From CAYJLC01 sp044426345 (GTDB lineage: Bacteria > Bacillota > Clostridia > Oscillospirales > Butyricicoccaceae), in assembly GCA_044426345.1 (NCBI GenBank), contig JAWXUP010000001.1:1-64000 (forward strand): a stretch of 64,000 nt of DNA, given 5' to 3'. The notes under the pieces were generated by a model. That model saw only the letters and a list, made by a program, of their open reading frames with translations, did no database searches and had not been told where the DNA came from. Numbering within the stretch: the first letter of the stretch is position 1; the number at the start of each line of letters is the position of its first letter. Below, in pieces: positions 50,605-60,329 of this stretch. A program made the translations under genes and the position numbers.

Positions 50605-50608
50605 TGCA

Positions 50609-51976
50609 TTAAATATTATGAATTCGTCTCAATCCATCTACGTCTTTTAGTACACTTCGGACTATAATAATCGAGAAAATTACTGCACACACGTCTGCTA
50701 TCGGTTGCGATAATTGTATCCCCATAAGACCCAAACGTGAAGTCAATAAAAACAACGTTGGAAGGAAAAACAGACCTTGTCTTGCAGATGCTAAGAATGT
50801 CGCTCGATAACTATATCCGATACACTGCGTAAACATATTTGCAACCGTCGTGATTGCCTGCAATGGTAGTGCCAAACACTGAAGTTTTAGCATAAATGCA
50901 CCAATTTGTATAACCTCAAGGTCACCTTTTCTGAATAAACTAATGATTTCATCGGAAAAAGTAAGCCCTATCGCTCCTAAAATACACACGCAAGCTACGC
51001 CACTTTTTAGCGTAAACCAGAAACATTGCAACACTCGATCATATCTTTTCGCACCATAATTATACCCTGAGGCCGTTTGGAACGCTTGCCCATAACCGAT
51101 AAACGCTGAGTTTATGAACATCATAATTCTAGAAACTATACTAATAGCTGCAATCGCTGCATCGCCATACGGATTTGCAAGATTATTAAGAATAATTGAT
51201 GATACACTGGAAAGCCCTTGTCGGAAAAAGTTCGGCATACCAGATTTTAATATTCGCTTATACATTTTAAGACTTGGCTTGAATTTATTCAGCTTAACTG
51301 ACATTGTGTTTTTATTAAAATTACATTGGCATATCAAAATAGTGAAACTTACACACTGTCCAATAGCTGTTGCAAGACCTGCACCAAAAATTCCCAAATC
51401 AAAGCCAAACATCAAAATTGGATTTAAAAATATATTAAGTATGCTACCTGTTCCAAGCCCAATCATAGACAAAAGTGCATTTCCTTGCGATCTTAGCACT
51501 GTATTCATTACATAGCTCATCATCATAAATGGTGCTGCAAGCAAAATAAAACGCGCATAAATTTTTGCGTATGGTAATATGGTTTCTGTAGAACCTAACA
51601 GCATAATCATCGGTTCTAAAAATAAATAACCTATTGTAAGTACAGCAAGTCCCACCATACCCATCGTAACAAATCCTGTTGCTAATACACTTTCAGCATA
51701 GTCTTCGTTTTGGTTTCCGAGTTCATTTGAAATTACGATTCCACATCCCATAGAAACAGTGAAGCCGATAGTTTGTATAATAGTCATCAGCGAGTAAATT
51801 ATACCGACTGCACCTGAGGCTGATTGGCCTAGTTGACTTACAAAATAAGTGTCAGCTAAATTATAAATAGATGTAACAAGCATTGTGATTATAGATGGAA
51901 TCGCAAGACTTGGAATTAATTTGTTAACAGGTGTTTGCGTTAATTTTGCATACTTGGTATCAGATATTGTCGACAT
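50609..51976 (-). CDS. MATE-family efflux transporter
   Basis: 455 residues, 12 hydrophobic helices, with the family segments SIITMLVTSIYNLADTYFVS near the start, GTGSILNIFLNPILMF, and GYGQAFQTASGYNYGAKRYD at about 295. Sodium- or proton-coupled export of cationic drugs or metabolites. Its promoter (TTGCTT, 17 bp, TATAAT) is at 52018-52046 on the minus strand. Confidence 0.93.
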   Translation of the reverse strand: MSTISDTKYAKLTQTPVNKLIPSLAIPSIITMLVTSIYNLADTYFVSQLGQSASGAVGIIYSLMTIIQTIGFTVSMGCGIVISNELGNQNEDYAESVLATGFVTMGMVGLAVLTIGYLFLEPMIMLLGSTETILPYAKIYARFILLAAPFMMMSYVMNTVLRSQGNALLSMIGLGTGSILNIFLNPILMFGFDLGIFGAGLATAIGQCVSFTILICQCNFNKNTMSVKLNKFKPSLKMYKRILKSGMPNFFRQGLSSVSSIILNNLANPYGDAAIAAISIVSRIMMFINSAFIGYGQAFQTASGYNYGAKRYDRVLQCFWFTLKSGVACVCILGAIGLTFSDEIISLFRKGDLEVIQIGAFMLKLQCLALPLQAITTVANMFTQCIGYSYRATFLASARQGLFFLPTLFLLTSRLGLMGIQLSQPIADVCAVIFSIIIVRSVLKDVDGLRRIHNI

Positions 51977-52017
51977 TTTCTCTACCTCTCTCTTAATTCA
52001 ATAAAATTATAAATACT

Positions 52018-52046
52018 ATTATAGACCTTTTTGTGCAAAAAAGCAA
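52018..52046 (-). promoter_or_regulatory. Promoter of the MATE gene
   Basis: On the minus strand TTGCTT (52046-52041), 17-bp spacer, TATAAT (52023-52018). Confidence 0.6.
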
Positions 52047-52172
52047 CAACTGATATACAAATTAATTTTTAATGCAAAAATTTCTCAAATATGCTACAAA
52101 AAACACAACTAAACTTGTATACTATTTAGGATTATTACTTTACTCCTGTCATCTAATTTCTTGCAAAAAATG

Positions 52173-52201
52173 TTGCAAAAATTAGAAAAATATGCTATAA
52201 T
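52173..52201 (+). promoter_or_regulatory. Promoter of the YoaK-family gene
   Basis: TTGCAA (52173-52178), 17-bp spacer, TATAAT (52196-52201). Confidence 0.7.
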
Positions 52202-52224
52202 ATAGCCTGCTAAAGGAGTAAATT

Positions 52225-52896
52225 ATGAAAATCGAAAAATCAGAAACTTTTATAGTCGGAACTTTTTTAGCCATCGCAGGTGGCTTTCTCGACGGATATA
52301 CTTTTATTTGCAGAGGTGGAATTTTCGCCAACGCACAGACCGGAAATATGATTTTTTCCGCCCTCAGCCTAACTAGTGGCGACTTTTATATGGCTTTATT
52401 TTACGTTTTGCCTGTTATCTTTTTCGCTTTTGGTGTTTTTATCAGCGAATTTATGAAAGTTCGTTACAGCGATGCGAAAAAAATAAGTTGGCAACAAATT
52501 TCGTTAGTTTTGGAAATCATCGTACTTATTGTAGTAAGTTTTATACCAAGTGACGACCTCAATGTTTGGGTCAATATTTCGATAGCTATCGTTTGTGGAA
52601 TTCAAGTGCAAAGTTTTAGAAAACTCCACGGAAATGCCTACGCAACAACTATGTGTACAGGAAATTTACGTTCTGCCTCAGAATGTATGTTTTATGGATT
52701 TATCCAAAAAGACGAGCAGATGAAACGCAAAGCTTTTTTATATTTTTGTATAATTTTTATCTTCTTGCTAGGTGTTTTAATCGGTGCTTTTGCAACATAT
52801 GTTTTAAACGAACATAGCATAATCATTGCAGCTATTATCCTTGCTTTTCCACTGATTTACATACACAACTTTTCTGCTGATAAGTCACAAATTTAA
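52225..52896 (+). CDS. YoaK (DUF1275) family membrane protein
   Basis: 223 residues with six hydrophobic helices. Hallmarks: AGGFLDGYTFICRGGIFANAQTGNMIF near the N terminus and LHGNAYATTMCTGNLRSASE in the second half. Transport substrate unknown. An AAGGAG site precedes the ATG. Confidence 0.88.
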   Translation: MKIEKSETFIVGTFLAIAGGFLDGYTFICRGGIFANAQTGNMIFSALSLTSGDFYMALFYVLPVIFFAFGVFISEFMKVRYSDAKKISWQQISLVLEIIVLIVVSFIPSDDLNVWVNISIAIVCGIQVQSFRKLHGNAYATTMCTGNLRSASECMFYGFIQKDEQMKRKAFLYFCIIFIFLLGVLIGAFATYVLNEHSIIIAAIILAFPLIYIHNFSADKSQI

Positions 52897-52959
52897 AAAA
52901 TCTCTTTTTTAAAATATACCAGTTTTTTAGTTTGTAACACTCCAACTTACCACTAGTGC

Positions 52960-53130
52960 TATCTTTTTTCTCGGCAGTCGCTCGCCGCGTGGCTGATACT
53001 TTGTCAAAGTATCCAAAATACGAAAACACAGCTTGTTTTATCAGCAAGTTACAGCCTTATCGCTGCGTAAATAATTTTTCTCTGAAAAATTTTTACTCTG
53101 CTAGCCTGTGCTTTTAAATTTTATTTTAAG
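52960..53130. repeat. Intergenic repeat sharing 34 bp with 32536
   Basis: 52960-52993 matches 32536-32569 with a single mismatch. The following 130 bp (inverted GATACTTTGTCAAAGTATC and other short stems) is unlike the first locus. No credible gene. Confidence 0.7.
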
Positions 53131-53190
53131 ATTAAGGTAAGCTTTGCTTTTGTGCAAAGTTTTTTTGCTTGCATATTTTTCAAAAACTAA

Positions 53191-53216
53191 AACCACCTCG
53201 AAAGGTGGTTTTTTTA
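53191..53216. terminator. Bidirectional terminator between YoaK gene and hypothetical gene
   Basis: AACCACCT pairs with AGGTGGTT around CGAA, with T-runs in both directions. Confidence 0.8.
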
Positions 53217-53230
53217 TGCATTTAGCACGT

Positions 53231-53674
53231 TTAATATAATACTAATTCAGAAGAAACGCCTTCTCCGATTGTAATTTCAGTCTCAACTATCCCAAAATAT
53301 AAATATTTTGTCGAATATCGCACTACTTTTGAATTTGCCGAGTTTATTTTTATGTAAATTGGAAAAATCGGAAGTTTTTCAGAATATAATCCTGTGCTTT
53401 CATCTAAAATTTCAGAGCGTATCTCTTCAGTTATAACTGTTTGCTGGGCTTCTGTAGCAATTATTATCGGGTTGTAAGTTATATAGTATACTGAACCAAA
53501 AACCAATAATACAGATAAAATTAACGAAATTACGTATGCGTGGTTTGCACTTTTTTTAATAAGAATATATGGGATAATAGATAAAACGAGCGCTAGAACA
53601 AAAGTTAATGCAATTTGCAATAAATATACTAAAAGTGGCACTATCGCTAGAATAACCGTATAAAAAATCTCCAT
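53231..53674 (-). CDS. Hypothetical membrane protein, 147 aa
   Basis: Not recognised. Two to three hydrophobic helices in the first 70 residues (about 5-38 and 48-67), followed by an external or cytosolic domain of about 80 residues. It is 14 bp downstream of the DEAD-box helicase gene on the same strand and probably co-transcribed. Confidence 0.7.
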   Translation of the reverse strand: MEIFYTVILAIVPLLVYLLQIALTFVLALVLSIIPYILIKKSANHAYVISLILSVLLVFGSVYYITYNPIIIATEAQQTVITEEIRSEILDESTGLYSEKLPIFPIYIKINSANSKVVRYSTKYLYFGIVETEITIGEGVSSELVLY

Positions 53675-53688
53675 AAATTAACCCCAAA

Positions 53689-54846
53689 CTAAAATAATTT
53701 AACTACTTTTTTGTCACTATCAAGATAAGTGATTTCACCATTTCTCATTTTTATTTCGTGTATATCAATAGAAAATCTACTAATATATTTTTTAAGATAC
53801 TGTACTTCATTTTTGTTTGCAAGGCACAGAGATATGCCTTTTGCATCATTTCTACCTGTTCTACCTGCACGGTGTAAATAATCACTAGGATTTTCTGCGA
53901 TACTCATATGATATACGCAAGAAATATCGTCAATATGCAATCCTCGTGCCGCCAAATCCGTTGAAACAAGGTATTTTAACGAACCATTCGCAAGACCTTT
54001 CAGTCCATTTTGACGTGCTTGTTTAGTGCTTTCACTATGAATCGCTACACACTCTAAATTATGATAATTCAACTTTGCGACAGCAGTATTTATGTCGTTT
54101 AGCTCGTTTATGAAAATCAAACTTTTCGTAGGTTTCATAATTCCAATAAGTTTTCTCAAATTTTCAAGCTTGTCTCGAGTTTCGCAAACCATATATAAAT
54201 GAGTGATATTTTGAGGCACAACCTCTTTTGTTGCAGTCTGAATAAGTTTACAATTCGGTGCTATTTCACCAATTTGTTCTATATTTTTCGGTGCAAAAGT
54301 TGCAGAAACGAAAACACATTGTGTGTCACGCATAAAGCATTTTCTAACTGCTTTTAGTCCGTCAACGCTTTGTTTGTCAACCAATTTATCAGCCTCATCA
54401 ACGATAAAAGTCTTAATCGTGTGTGCTGAAACTTTTTTCTTTTTAATAAGTTCAAGCACTCGGTCTATCGTTCCAATAATGATTTGTGGCTTTTCTTTTA
54501 GCTTTTCTATCTGCATTTTGATGTTAACGCCACCAAAAAGCACAGCAGAGTTTAAATTTATGCCCGAAACTTTTGCAAAATCACCAACAACCGTATGAAC
54601 TTGCATTGCCAATTCACGAGTTGGAACGATAATTACCACTTGGTTGCCTTTTTCTACAGGCTTTGCAAAAATCGGTAGTAAATATGCTAATGTTTTTCCC
54701 GAACCCGTTTGCGATTTCATAATCACATTTTCGCCCTTTAAAATTTCAGGGATTGACTGAGCTTGCACGTCAGTTGGGATTGTTATATTTTGCTTTCCGA
54801 GTGCCAAAACTATAGACTCCGAAAGTCCTATTTCATTAAAATTCAT
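53689..54846 (-). CDS. DEAD-box RNA helicase (short form)
   Basis: 385 residues with the full motif set: Q motif region, QTGSGKT (I), PTRELA (Ia), VDEADK (II), SAT (III), ARGLHI (V) and HRAGRTGR (VI). It lacks an added C-terminal RNA-binding domain, ending about 25 residues after motif VI. ATP-dependent RNA unwinding, possibly in ribosome assembly or RNA decay. A second helicase with a DbpA domain lies 1.5 kb upstream. Confidence 0.92.
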   Translation of the reverse strand: MNFNEIGLSESIVLALGKQNITIPTDVQAQSIPEILKGENVIMKSQTGSGKTLAYLLPIFAKPVEKGNQVVIIVPTRELAMQVHTVVGDFAKVSGINLNSAVLFGGVNIKMQIEKLKEKPQIIIGTIDRVLELIKKKKVSAHTIKTFIVDEADKLVDKQSVDGLKAVRKCFMRDTQCVFVSATFAPKNIEQIGEIAPNCKLIQTATKEVVPQNITHLYMVCETRDKLENLRKLIGIMKPTKSLIFINELNDINTAVAKLNYHNLECVAIHSESTKQARQNGLKGLANGSLKYLVSTDLAARGLHIDDISCVYHMSIAENPSDYLHRAGRTGRNDAKGISLCLANKNEVQYLKKYISRFSIDIHEIKMRNGEITYLDSDKKVVKLF

Positions 54847-54929
54847 TTAAAAATCCTTTATTTTTATATTTTACCATATATTTACTTTATTTTATCACAA
54901 ATTTCGACAAAAATAAAGCAAAATTTTCA

Positions 54930-56294
54930 TTAAATCCAAAATAATCTCATCAAAGTTGCAATTGATTCCTCAAGCGTGCAACAAGATTGCGAAGAAAAAG
55001 TGGTTGTTGCGATAGCAGATAACAAATTGTATCCATCTGGAGTTTCTACCAAAGCAAGCGATAACACTGCATCACGTGAATACTCAGAAAGTTGTGAATA
55101 ATCAGAAAAATAGTCTGTTTCAGCCTTTTGTTCGGTAGAAATATTTAAAATTTCACACATTCTATATAAAATCACAGCCATTTGTTCGTGTGTAACGTCT
55201 TCATACGGAGAGAAAATTCCGTCTTCTGTGCCATTTATTATGCCAATTTTTTGCAAAGTTAAAACATCTTGGTCTTTTGTGTCAGAAAAAACTTCAAAAT
55301 CGGTTATTTCTGGCAAATCATAGTCTTTTGACTCCAAAAAATTAGTAATTAGCTTGCAAAAACCAATTCTCGTAATGTTTTGAGTGTACAGGTTGTAGTC
55401 TATACCTTCAAATGTTTGCGAAAAGCTTGAACCTATAGTGTATGGAGCGTAATAAATATACGAAACTGACCAAATTGAACTCATTCCGTCTTCAGAAATG
55501 TTAAAATCCGTGATGTAATTGCCATTTTGGTCTATTATACTATCAAAAATCAGTTCATCTTCGCTAAAATTAGTTACAATTGCAAATTTTCCATAGTCCA
55601 CTTCTTCAATGTCATAAAAATTTGTAGCGACAACATTCAGTTCACTATCAATTAGCGAAAAAACATCATCTTTTTTTACTAAATATCGATTTTCTGTAAC
55701 AAAATCGCAGTAAATTTCGTCAAAATCTTTTATTAACTCGCCATTTGAGGTCAAAAACGCTTGTTTTGCATTATATGGAGTATGTACGTCAAACGCAGCG
55801 TAAAACTTATCATCTAGTGTATAAAAACTTGCGTCATAATAAACTTTTGCCATACCATAATTATCAAATTCTGGAACAAAATACTCCGTAAAAATACTAT
55901 AATTATCCAAAATTGGTTCTAAAAGCAAACTAAAATCGCTGTTTAGCAATCCGAATTTTTCTACCGTAATAAAGCGTTCATACTCGGTTGAAATCACGAT
56001 TTCCTCTTTCGAAATGATAAGGTGCGAAAAATCGTCTTCCCCAACAATTTTATATTCCGTTGTAAAAGTCGATATTTCACCATCTAGATTAATCAGCGTA
56101 TATTTGAACTCGTCATCGGCGTAAGATAACAGAATTTCACCATTTTTCAGGTGCAAACAGCTAGAATAATCAGAAAAATCGTACGAAACCTCGCAATTAT
56201 TAGGAAATTCATACGAATTTTCAAAAAAAGTCGATGCACAAACGCTAGTCGTAAGACTTAAAGTTGCGAGAATTAGTAATAATATTTTTTTCAT
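54930..56294 (-). CDS. Secreted protein with WG-like repeats and SLH motif
   Basis: Signal peptide MKKILLLILATLSLTTSVCA, then about 290 residues of beta-rich sequence resembling WG/KWG-type repeats. A C-terminal S-layer-homology-like motif follows (LQKIGIINGTEDGIFSPYED then VTHEQMAVILYRM) for cell-wall attachment. The ATG at 56294 is chosen because it begins the signal peptide; the frame has five earlier codons. Between two DEAD-box helicase genes without obvious functional link. Probable surface protein of unknown role. Confidence 0.8.
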   Translation of the reverse strand: MKKILLLILATLSLTTSVCASTFFENSYEFPNNCEVSYDFSDYSSCLHLKNGEILLSYADDEFKYTLINLDGEISTFTTEYKIVGEDDFSHLIISKEEIVISTEYERFITVEKFGLLNSDFSLLLEPILDNYSIFTEYFVPEFDNYGMAKVYYDASFYTLDDKFYAAFDVHTPYNAKQAFLTSNGELIKDFDEIYCDFVTENRYLVKKDDVFSLIDSELNVVATNFYDIEEVDYGKFAIVTNFSEDELIFDSIIDQNGNYITDFNISEDGMSSIWSVSYIYYAPYTIGSSFSQTFEGIDYNLYTQNITRIGFCKLITNFLESKDYDLPEITDFEVFSDTKDQDVLTLQKIGIINGTEDGIFSPYEDVTHEQMAVILYRMCEILNISTEQKAETDYFSDYSQLSEYSRDAVLSLALVETPDGYNLLSAIATTTFSSQSCCTLEESIATLMRLFWI

Positions 56295-56318
56295 AAAGCT
56301 ACCTTTCATTAAGAAAAA

Positions 56319-57767
56319 TTAGTCATTTTCAACCAAAGAAACCGTGCGTAATCTGCCCTTAATTGGCTTTGTTTGAAGAACTTTATGCACCATATCGCCT
56401 TTGCCATTAAGTACTTCGACAAAAGTTGAGATATCCAAAATATTAATAATTCCGATATCCGCAGCCGTCATTCCATCAATGCTACAAAGCGTACCAACTA
56501 TATCGACTGGACGCATTTTAGTCTTTTTACCTGCATTTATATGTATTTTTGTAATATTTTCGCTTAGTTTTGAGCCTTTCAACTCACGAACTTGAGGTTT
56601 TTTATCCATTTTCTTATCAAAACCAGTTTTAGCTTGTTCTACCTGTGTTTTAGTAGGTGGAACTTCAAAATCTATGGTTTTATTCAAAAATTCCTGTAGT
56701 TCGTCAAACGAATTCATACCACGCTCCGAAACGAACGTAATAGCCTTGCCACCCTTACCAATTCGACCCGTTCTGCCTATTCTATGCACATACGTTTCGC
56801 TTTTTTTAGGCATATCAAAATTAATAACTAACGAAATGTCATCTACATCAATACCACGTGCCGCGACATCGGTTGCAATTAAATAACGAAAAACTCCACG
56901 TTTGAAATTGTTCATAATGCGAGTTCTGTCAACCTGTTCCATTCCTCCGTGAATTTTATCGCAAGTATATCCATTTTTGTACAAAAAATCGTCGATATCG
57001 TCTACATTTGCCTGTGTATTGCAGAAAATAATGCAACTTTCTGGATTTTCTACCGTTGTAATATCACGTAATAATTGTCCTTTTTTATCTTCATCAGCGT
57101 GATAAAAAACTTGCGAAACCTTGTCAATTGTTGAAATTTGTTGCTCTATTTCAATTTTTGTAGGATTTTTCATATACTTTTTCGCAATATTTTGAATATC
57201 CGAGCTAAAAGTTGCCGAAAGTAGTACTGTTACGCGATTTTTTGGTAGTGCATCTATAATTTCTTCGACTTGCTCGATAAATCCCATCGCAAGCATCTCG
57301 TCAGCCTCGTCTATAACAAGGTATTTTATGTTGTCGGTATTTAACGTTTGACGCTCAATGTGGTCGATAACTCGTCCAGGCGTGCCAACTGCAATGTGTG
57401 TTTTTTGTTTCAATTCCTTAGACTGTTTCACGAAAGAATCCCTACCATACAGCGCCGAGCATTTTATACGCTTAAAGCGACCAATATTAAACACATCGTC
57501 TTTTACTTGGATTGCCAGCTCACGTGTAGGTGTTAAAACCAAGGCCTGAACAGCATTTTCCTCCCATACAATGTGTTCGCAAATAGGAATTACAAACGAT
57601 GCAGTCTTACCAGAACCAGTTTGCGATTTCACAATTACGTCTTTTTGTGCCAAAATTTCAGGTATAGCCTGGTTTTGCACATCTGTAAACGAAGAATAGT
57701 TCAAAAGTTCTATAGCTTTCATTAAATTTTCGGATAAATTAAAATTATTTGTCATATTTTTTCTCAT
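56319..57767 (-). CDS. DEAD-box RNA helicase with DbpA-type RNA-binding domain
   Basis: 482 residues. Motifs: QTGSGKT, PTRELA, IDEADE, LLSATF, ARGIDVDD and HRIGRTGR. The last 75 residues (ITKIHINAGKKTKMRPVDIV onward, AADIGIINILDISTFVEV) form the DbpA RNA-binding domain that in relatives recognises 23S rRNA helix 92. A likely role is late large-subunit assembly. Two upstream Met codons (57767 and 57755) are both possible starts; neither has a strong SD. Confidence 0.92.
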   Translation of the reverse strand: MRKNMTNNFNLSENLMKAIELLNYSSFTDVQNQAIPEILAQKDVIVKSQTGSGKTASFVIPICEHIVWEENAVQALVLTPTRELAIQVKDDVFNIGRFKRIKCSALYGRDSFVKQSKELKQKTHIAVGTPGRVIDHIERQTLNTDNIKYLVIDEADEMLAMGFIEQVEEIIDALPKNRVTVLLSATFSSDIQNIAKKYMKNPTKIEIEQQISTIDKVSQVFYHADEDKKGQLLRDITTVENPESCIIFCNTQANVDDIDDFLYKNGYTCDKIHGGMEQVDRTRIMNNFKRGVFRYLIATDVAARGIDVDDISLVINFDMPKKSETYVHRIGRTGRIGKGGKAITFVSERGMNSFDELQEFLNKTIDFEVPPTKTQVEQAKTGFDKKMDKKPQVRELKGSKLSENITKIHINAGKKTKMRPVDIVGTLCSIDGMTAADIGIINILDISTFVEVLNGKGDMVHKVLQTKPIKGRLRTVSLVEND

Positions 57768-57879
57768 TTCTTTTATATTACTCTATTTTACCACAAAATT
57801 ATGAATAAAGCCACCTCGAAAGCTTAAAATATTTTCTGCAATATTTAACACAAATTATACATAACTTACACACTTTTAA

Positions 57880-57908
57880 TTGAATATCACATTAAAGTGT
57901 GCTATAAT
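57880..57908 (+). promoter_or_regulatory. Promoter of the HD-domain gene
   Basis: TTGAAT (57880-57885), 17-bp spacer, TATAAT (57903-57908). Confidence 0.75.
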
Positions 57909-57936
57909 TAAACTATAAATATGAGGAGGAAATTTT

Positions 57937-58428
57937 ATGATAAATAACGTTATGCAAAATATGATTACCTATTATACAGGTGACCCGAAAAGAATTCAGC
58001 ACTTTTTAAAAGTTCATAGTTTCAGCAAATATATAGCAATTTCCGAAGATATCGACCCTCAAATGTTAGAAATTCTAGAAATAGCTGCTCTAACTCACGA
58101 CATCGGAATTCGCGTATCAGAAGAAAAATACGGTGAATGTGATGGAAAAATGCAAGAGCTTGAAGGTCCTATCGTAGCGCACCAAATGTTGAAATCTATT
58201 GGCTGTAGCAAAGAAATAATTGACAGAGTGTGTTTTCTCATCGGTCACCACCATACATATGATAATATTATCGGTTTGGACTATCAAATTTTAGTTGAGG
58301 CTGATTTTTTAGTAAATATTTACGAGGCTAAAATGCAAGATGAGGCAATTTTAAACGTAAAAAATCGAATATTTAAAACTAAAGCTGGTTTAGACTTAAT
58401 CGACACTATGTTTTTAAATGGTAAATAA
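57937..58428 (+). CDS. HD-domain phosphohydrolase
   Basis: 163 residues with metal-ligand motifs H (FLKVHSFSKYIA), HD (LTHDIGIR) and later HH (GHHHTYDN) and D (VEADFLVN), so a complete HD metal site. Probable nucleotide or nucleic-acid phosphohydrolase. GGAGG precedes the ATG; a terminator follows. Confidence 0.85.
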   Translation: MINNVMQNMITYYTGDPKRIQHFLKVHSFSKYIAISEDIDPQMLEILEIAALTHDIGIRVSEEKYGECDGKMQELEGPIVAHQMLKSIGCSKEIIDRVCFLIGHHHTYDNIIGLDYQILVEADFLVNIYEAKMQDEAILNVKNRIFKTKAGLDLIDTMFLNGK

Positions 58429-58435
58429 AAGATTT

Positions 58436-58467
58436 ACAACCTAATTTTTAGGTTGTATTATTTTTTA
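58436..58467 (+). terminator. Terminator of the HD-domain gene
   Basis: ACAACCTAA pairs with TTAGGTTGT, followed by a T-rich run. Confidence 0.85.
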
Positions 58468-58482
58468 AATTTTGACAAAAAT

Positions 58483-58512
58483 AAACCTCCTATTTTGTGT
58501 GATAGGAGGTTT
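58483..58512. terminator. Bidirectional terminator of the IlvD/Edd-type gene
   Basis: AAACCTCCTAT pairs perfectly with ATAGGAGGTTT; it lies 6 bp after the dehydratase stop on the minus strand. Confidence 0.85.
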
Positions 58513-58517
58513 TAAAA

Positions 58518-60233
58518 TTATTTCATATATCCACCTTTCATAGGTGAAACTGCGTGTTCTGAGAACAATTTTAGTACGCCAGACTCATATTTTGATGCTC
58601 TAAGTGTATAATTTTCAGCACGTTCTTTCAAAATCGCCTCAATTTCTTCAGCTGATTTTTTCTCGCCATTAACACCAACAATTGCTAAAATACGTTGCTC
58701 AATATCAAGCTCGATTAAGTCATTTTCTTCAACTAAAGCGATTGGTCCACCTTCTGCAGCCTCTGGCGAAACGTGACCAATTGCAGGTCCTCGGCTTGCT
58801 CCAGAGAAACGTCCGTCGGTGATAAGTGCGATAGATTTTCCAAGTTCAGGGTCTGAAGAAATCGCCTCGGTTGTGTAGAACATTTCCGGCATACCACTTC
58901 CTTTTGGTCCTTCATATCTGATAATTACTGCATCTCCAGGTTTGATTTCTTTAGCAATAACTGCATTTTTAGCATCTTCTTCGCAATCAAAAGGACGTGC
59001 AAGAAGTGTCGCTTTGAACATTTCTTTTGGCACGGCACTATGTTTTACAACCGCACCATCAGGCGCCAAATTACCTTTTAATATGCTAACTGTACCATTT
59101 TTACCGATAGGAGTTTCGAATTTACGGATAATATCGGTACGTGAAATACCAGTGCCATCAAGATATTTTGCACATTTTTCATAATAATCTGATTTTTTAA
59201 GGTCTTCCAAGTTTTCGCCAAGAGTTTTGCCTGTAACCGTCATAACATCAAGGTGTAAACGGTCTTTGATTTCTTCCATAATCGTTGGAACGCCACCTGC
59301 ATAGTAGAAATATTGCGCTGGCCATTTACCAGAAGGACGAATATCAAGCAAATAATGAGCATCGCGATGCATTTTGTCAAAAGTATCGCTGTCAATGTGA
59401 ATTCCAAATTCTTTTGCGATAGTCGGAATGTGCAACAATGAATTTGTAGAGCCAGCAATCGCTGCGTGAACGATAATTGCGTTTTCGAATGATTTTTGCG
59501 TTACCATATCACGTGGATTAATACCAGCAGCCGCAAGTTTTAAAATTTGTTCTCCGGCTTTTTTTGCTACATCATTTAAATCTGCACAAGTCGCTGGCAT
59601 AAGTGCGCTACCAGGTAGCATTAAACCTAGCGCCTCGCCCATAACTTGCATTGTAGACGCTGTTCCCATAAACGAGCAAGCACCACAAGATGGACACGCA
59701 TGATGTTTGTAATATGTAAGTTTTTCTTCGGTGATTTCGCCACGTTTTTGCATAGCGTCATACATACCAATTTGTTCAAGTGTAAGTAAGTCTGGGCCTG
59801 CATCCATAACGCCACCAGTAACTAGAATTGACGGAGTGTTAATTCTGCCGATTGCCATCAAATGTGCTGGAACAGCTTTATCGCAGCTTGAAAGAAATAC
59901 TGCACCGTCAAAAGGCGTTGCGTTGTGGTGAATTTCAATCATATTACACATAGAATCACGTGAAACTAACGAATAGTTACCACCATCGTGACCTTGACTC
60001 ATACCGTCACAAGTGTCAGTTGTAAAATAACGTGCAGCCTTACCACCATTTGCATTTACACTATCACGAACTATATCAGTAAAACCCAATAAATGAGCGC
60101 TACCAGGGTGGCTATCTCCGAATGTACTTTCTATCATAATTTGAGGTTTTGACAGGTCTTCCACCGTCCAACCCATACCCATTCTAAGAGGGTCCATTTC
60201 TGGTGCAAGCGTTCTTAATTTTTGGCTTGTCAT
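58518..60233 (-). CDS. IlvD/Edd-family Fe-S dehydratase, probably for a sugar acid
   Basis: 571 residues. Fe-S ligand Cys at TTDTCDG (C75), SSCDKA (C117) and the cluster CPSCGAC (180-186), and the C-terminal SDGRFSG-type segment is TDGRFSGASRGPAIGHVSPEA. The family contains dihydroxyacid dehydratase (IlvD), phosphogluconate dehydratase and sugar-acid dehydratases. Against IlvD: no other branched-chain genes are near. For sugar acid: the KduD-like gene lies upstream, and KDG kinase and aldolase genes are in the window. The substrate cannot be fixed from sequence. Confidence 0.85.
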   Translation of the reverse strand: MTSQKLRTLAPEMDPLRMGMGWTVEDLSKPQIMIESTFGDSHPGSAHLLGFTDIVRDSVNANGGKAARYFTTDTCDGMSQGHDGGNYSLVSRDSMCNMIEIHHNATPFDGAVFLSSCDKAVPAHLMAIGRINTPSILVTGGVMDAGPDLLTLEQIGMYDAMQKRGEITEEKLTYYKHHACPSCGACSFMGTASTMQVMGEALGLMLPGSALMPATCADLNDVAKKAGEQILKLAAAGINPRDMVTQKSFENAIIVHAAIAGSTNSLLHIPTIAKEFGIHIDSDTFDKMHRDAHYLLDIRPSGKWPAQYFYYAGGVPTIMEEIKDRLHLDVMTVTGKTLGENLEDLKKSDYYEKCAKYLDGTGISRTDIIRKFETPIGKNGTVSILKGNLAPDGAVVKHSAVPKEMFKATLLARPFDCEEDAKNAVIAKEIKPGDAVIIRYEGPKGSGMPEMFYTTEAISSDPELGKSIALITDGRFSGASRGPAIGHVSPEAAEGGPIALVEENDLIELDIEQRILAIVGVNGEKKSAEEIEAILKERAENYTLRASKYESGVLKLFSEHAVSPMKGGYMK

Positions 60234-60329
60234 ATTTTTCTTCCCTTCATTTATAAATCATTTTTTATGTAAATTTTTTCAAATCATCACTATAATTTAC
60301 ATAATGTAAGCATACTATTATTTGATAAA

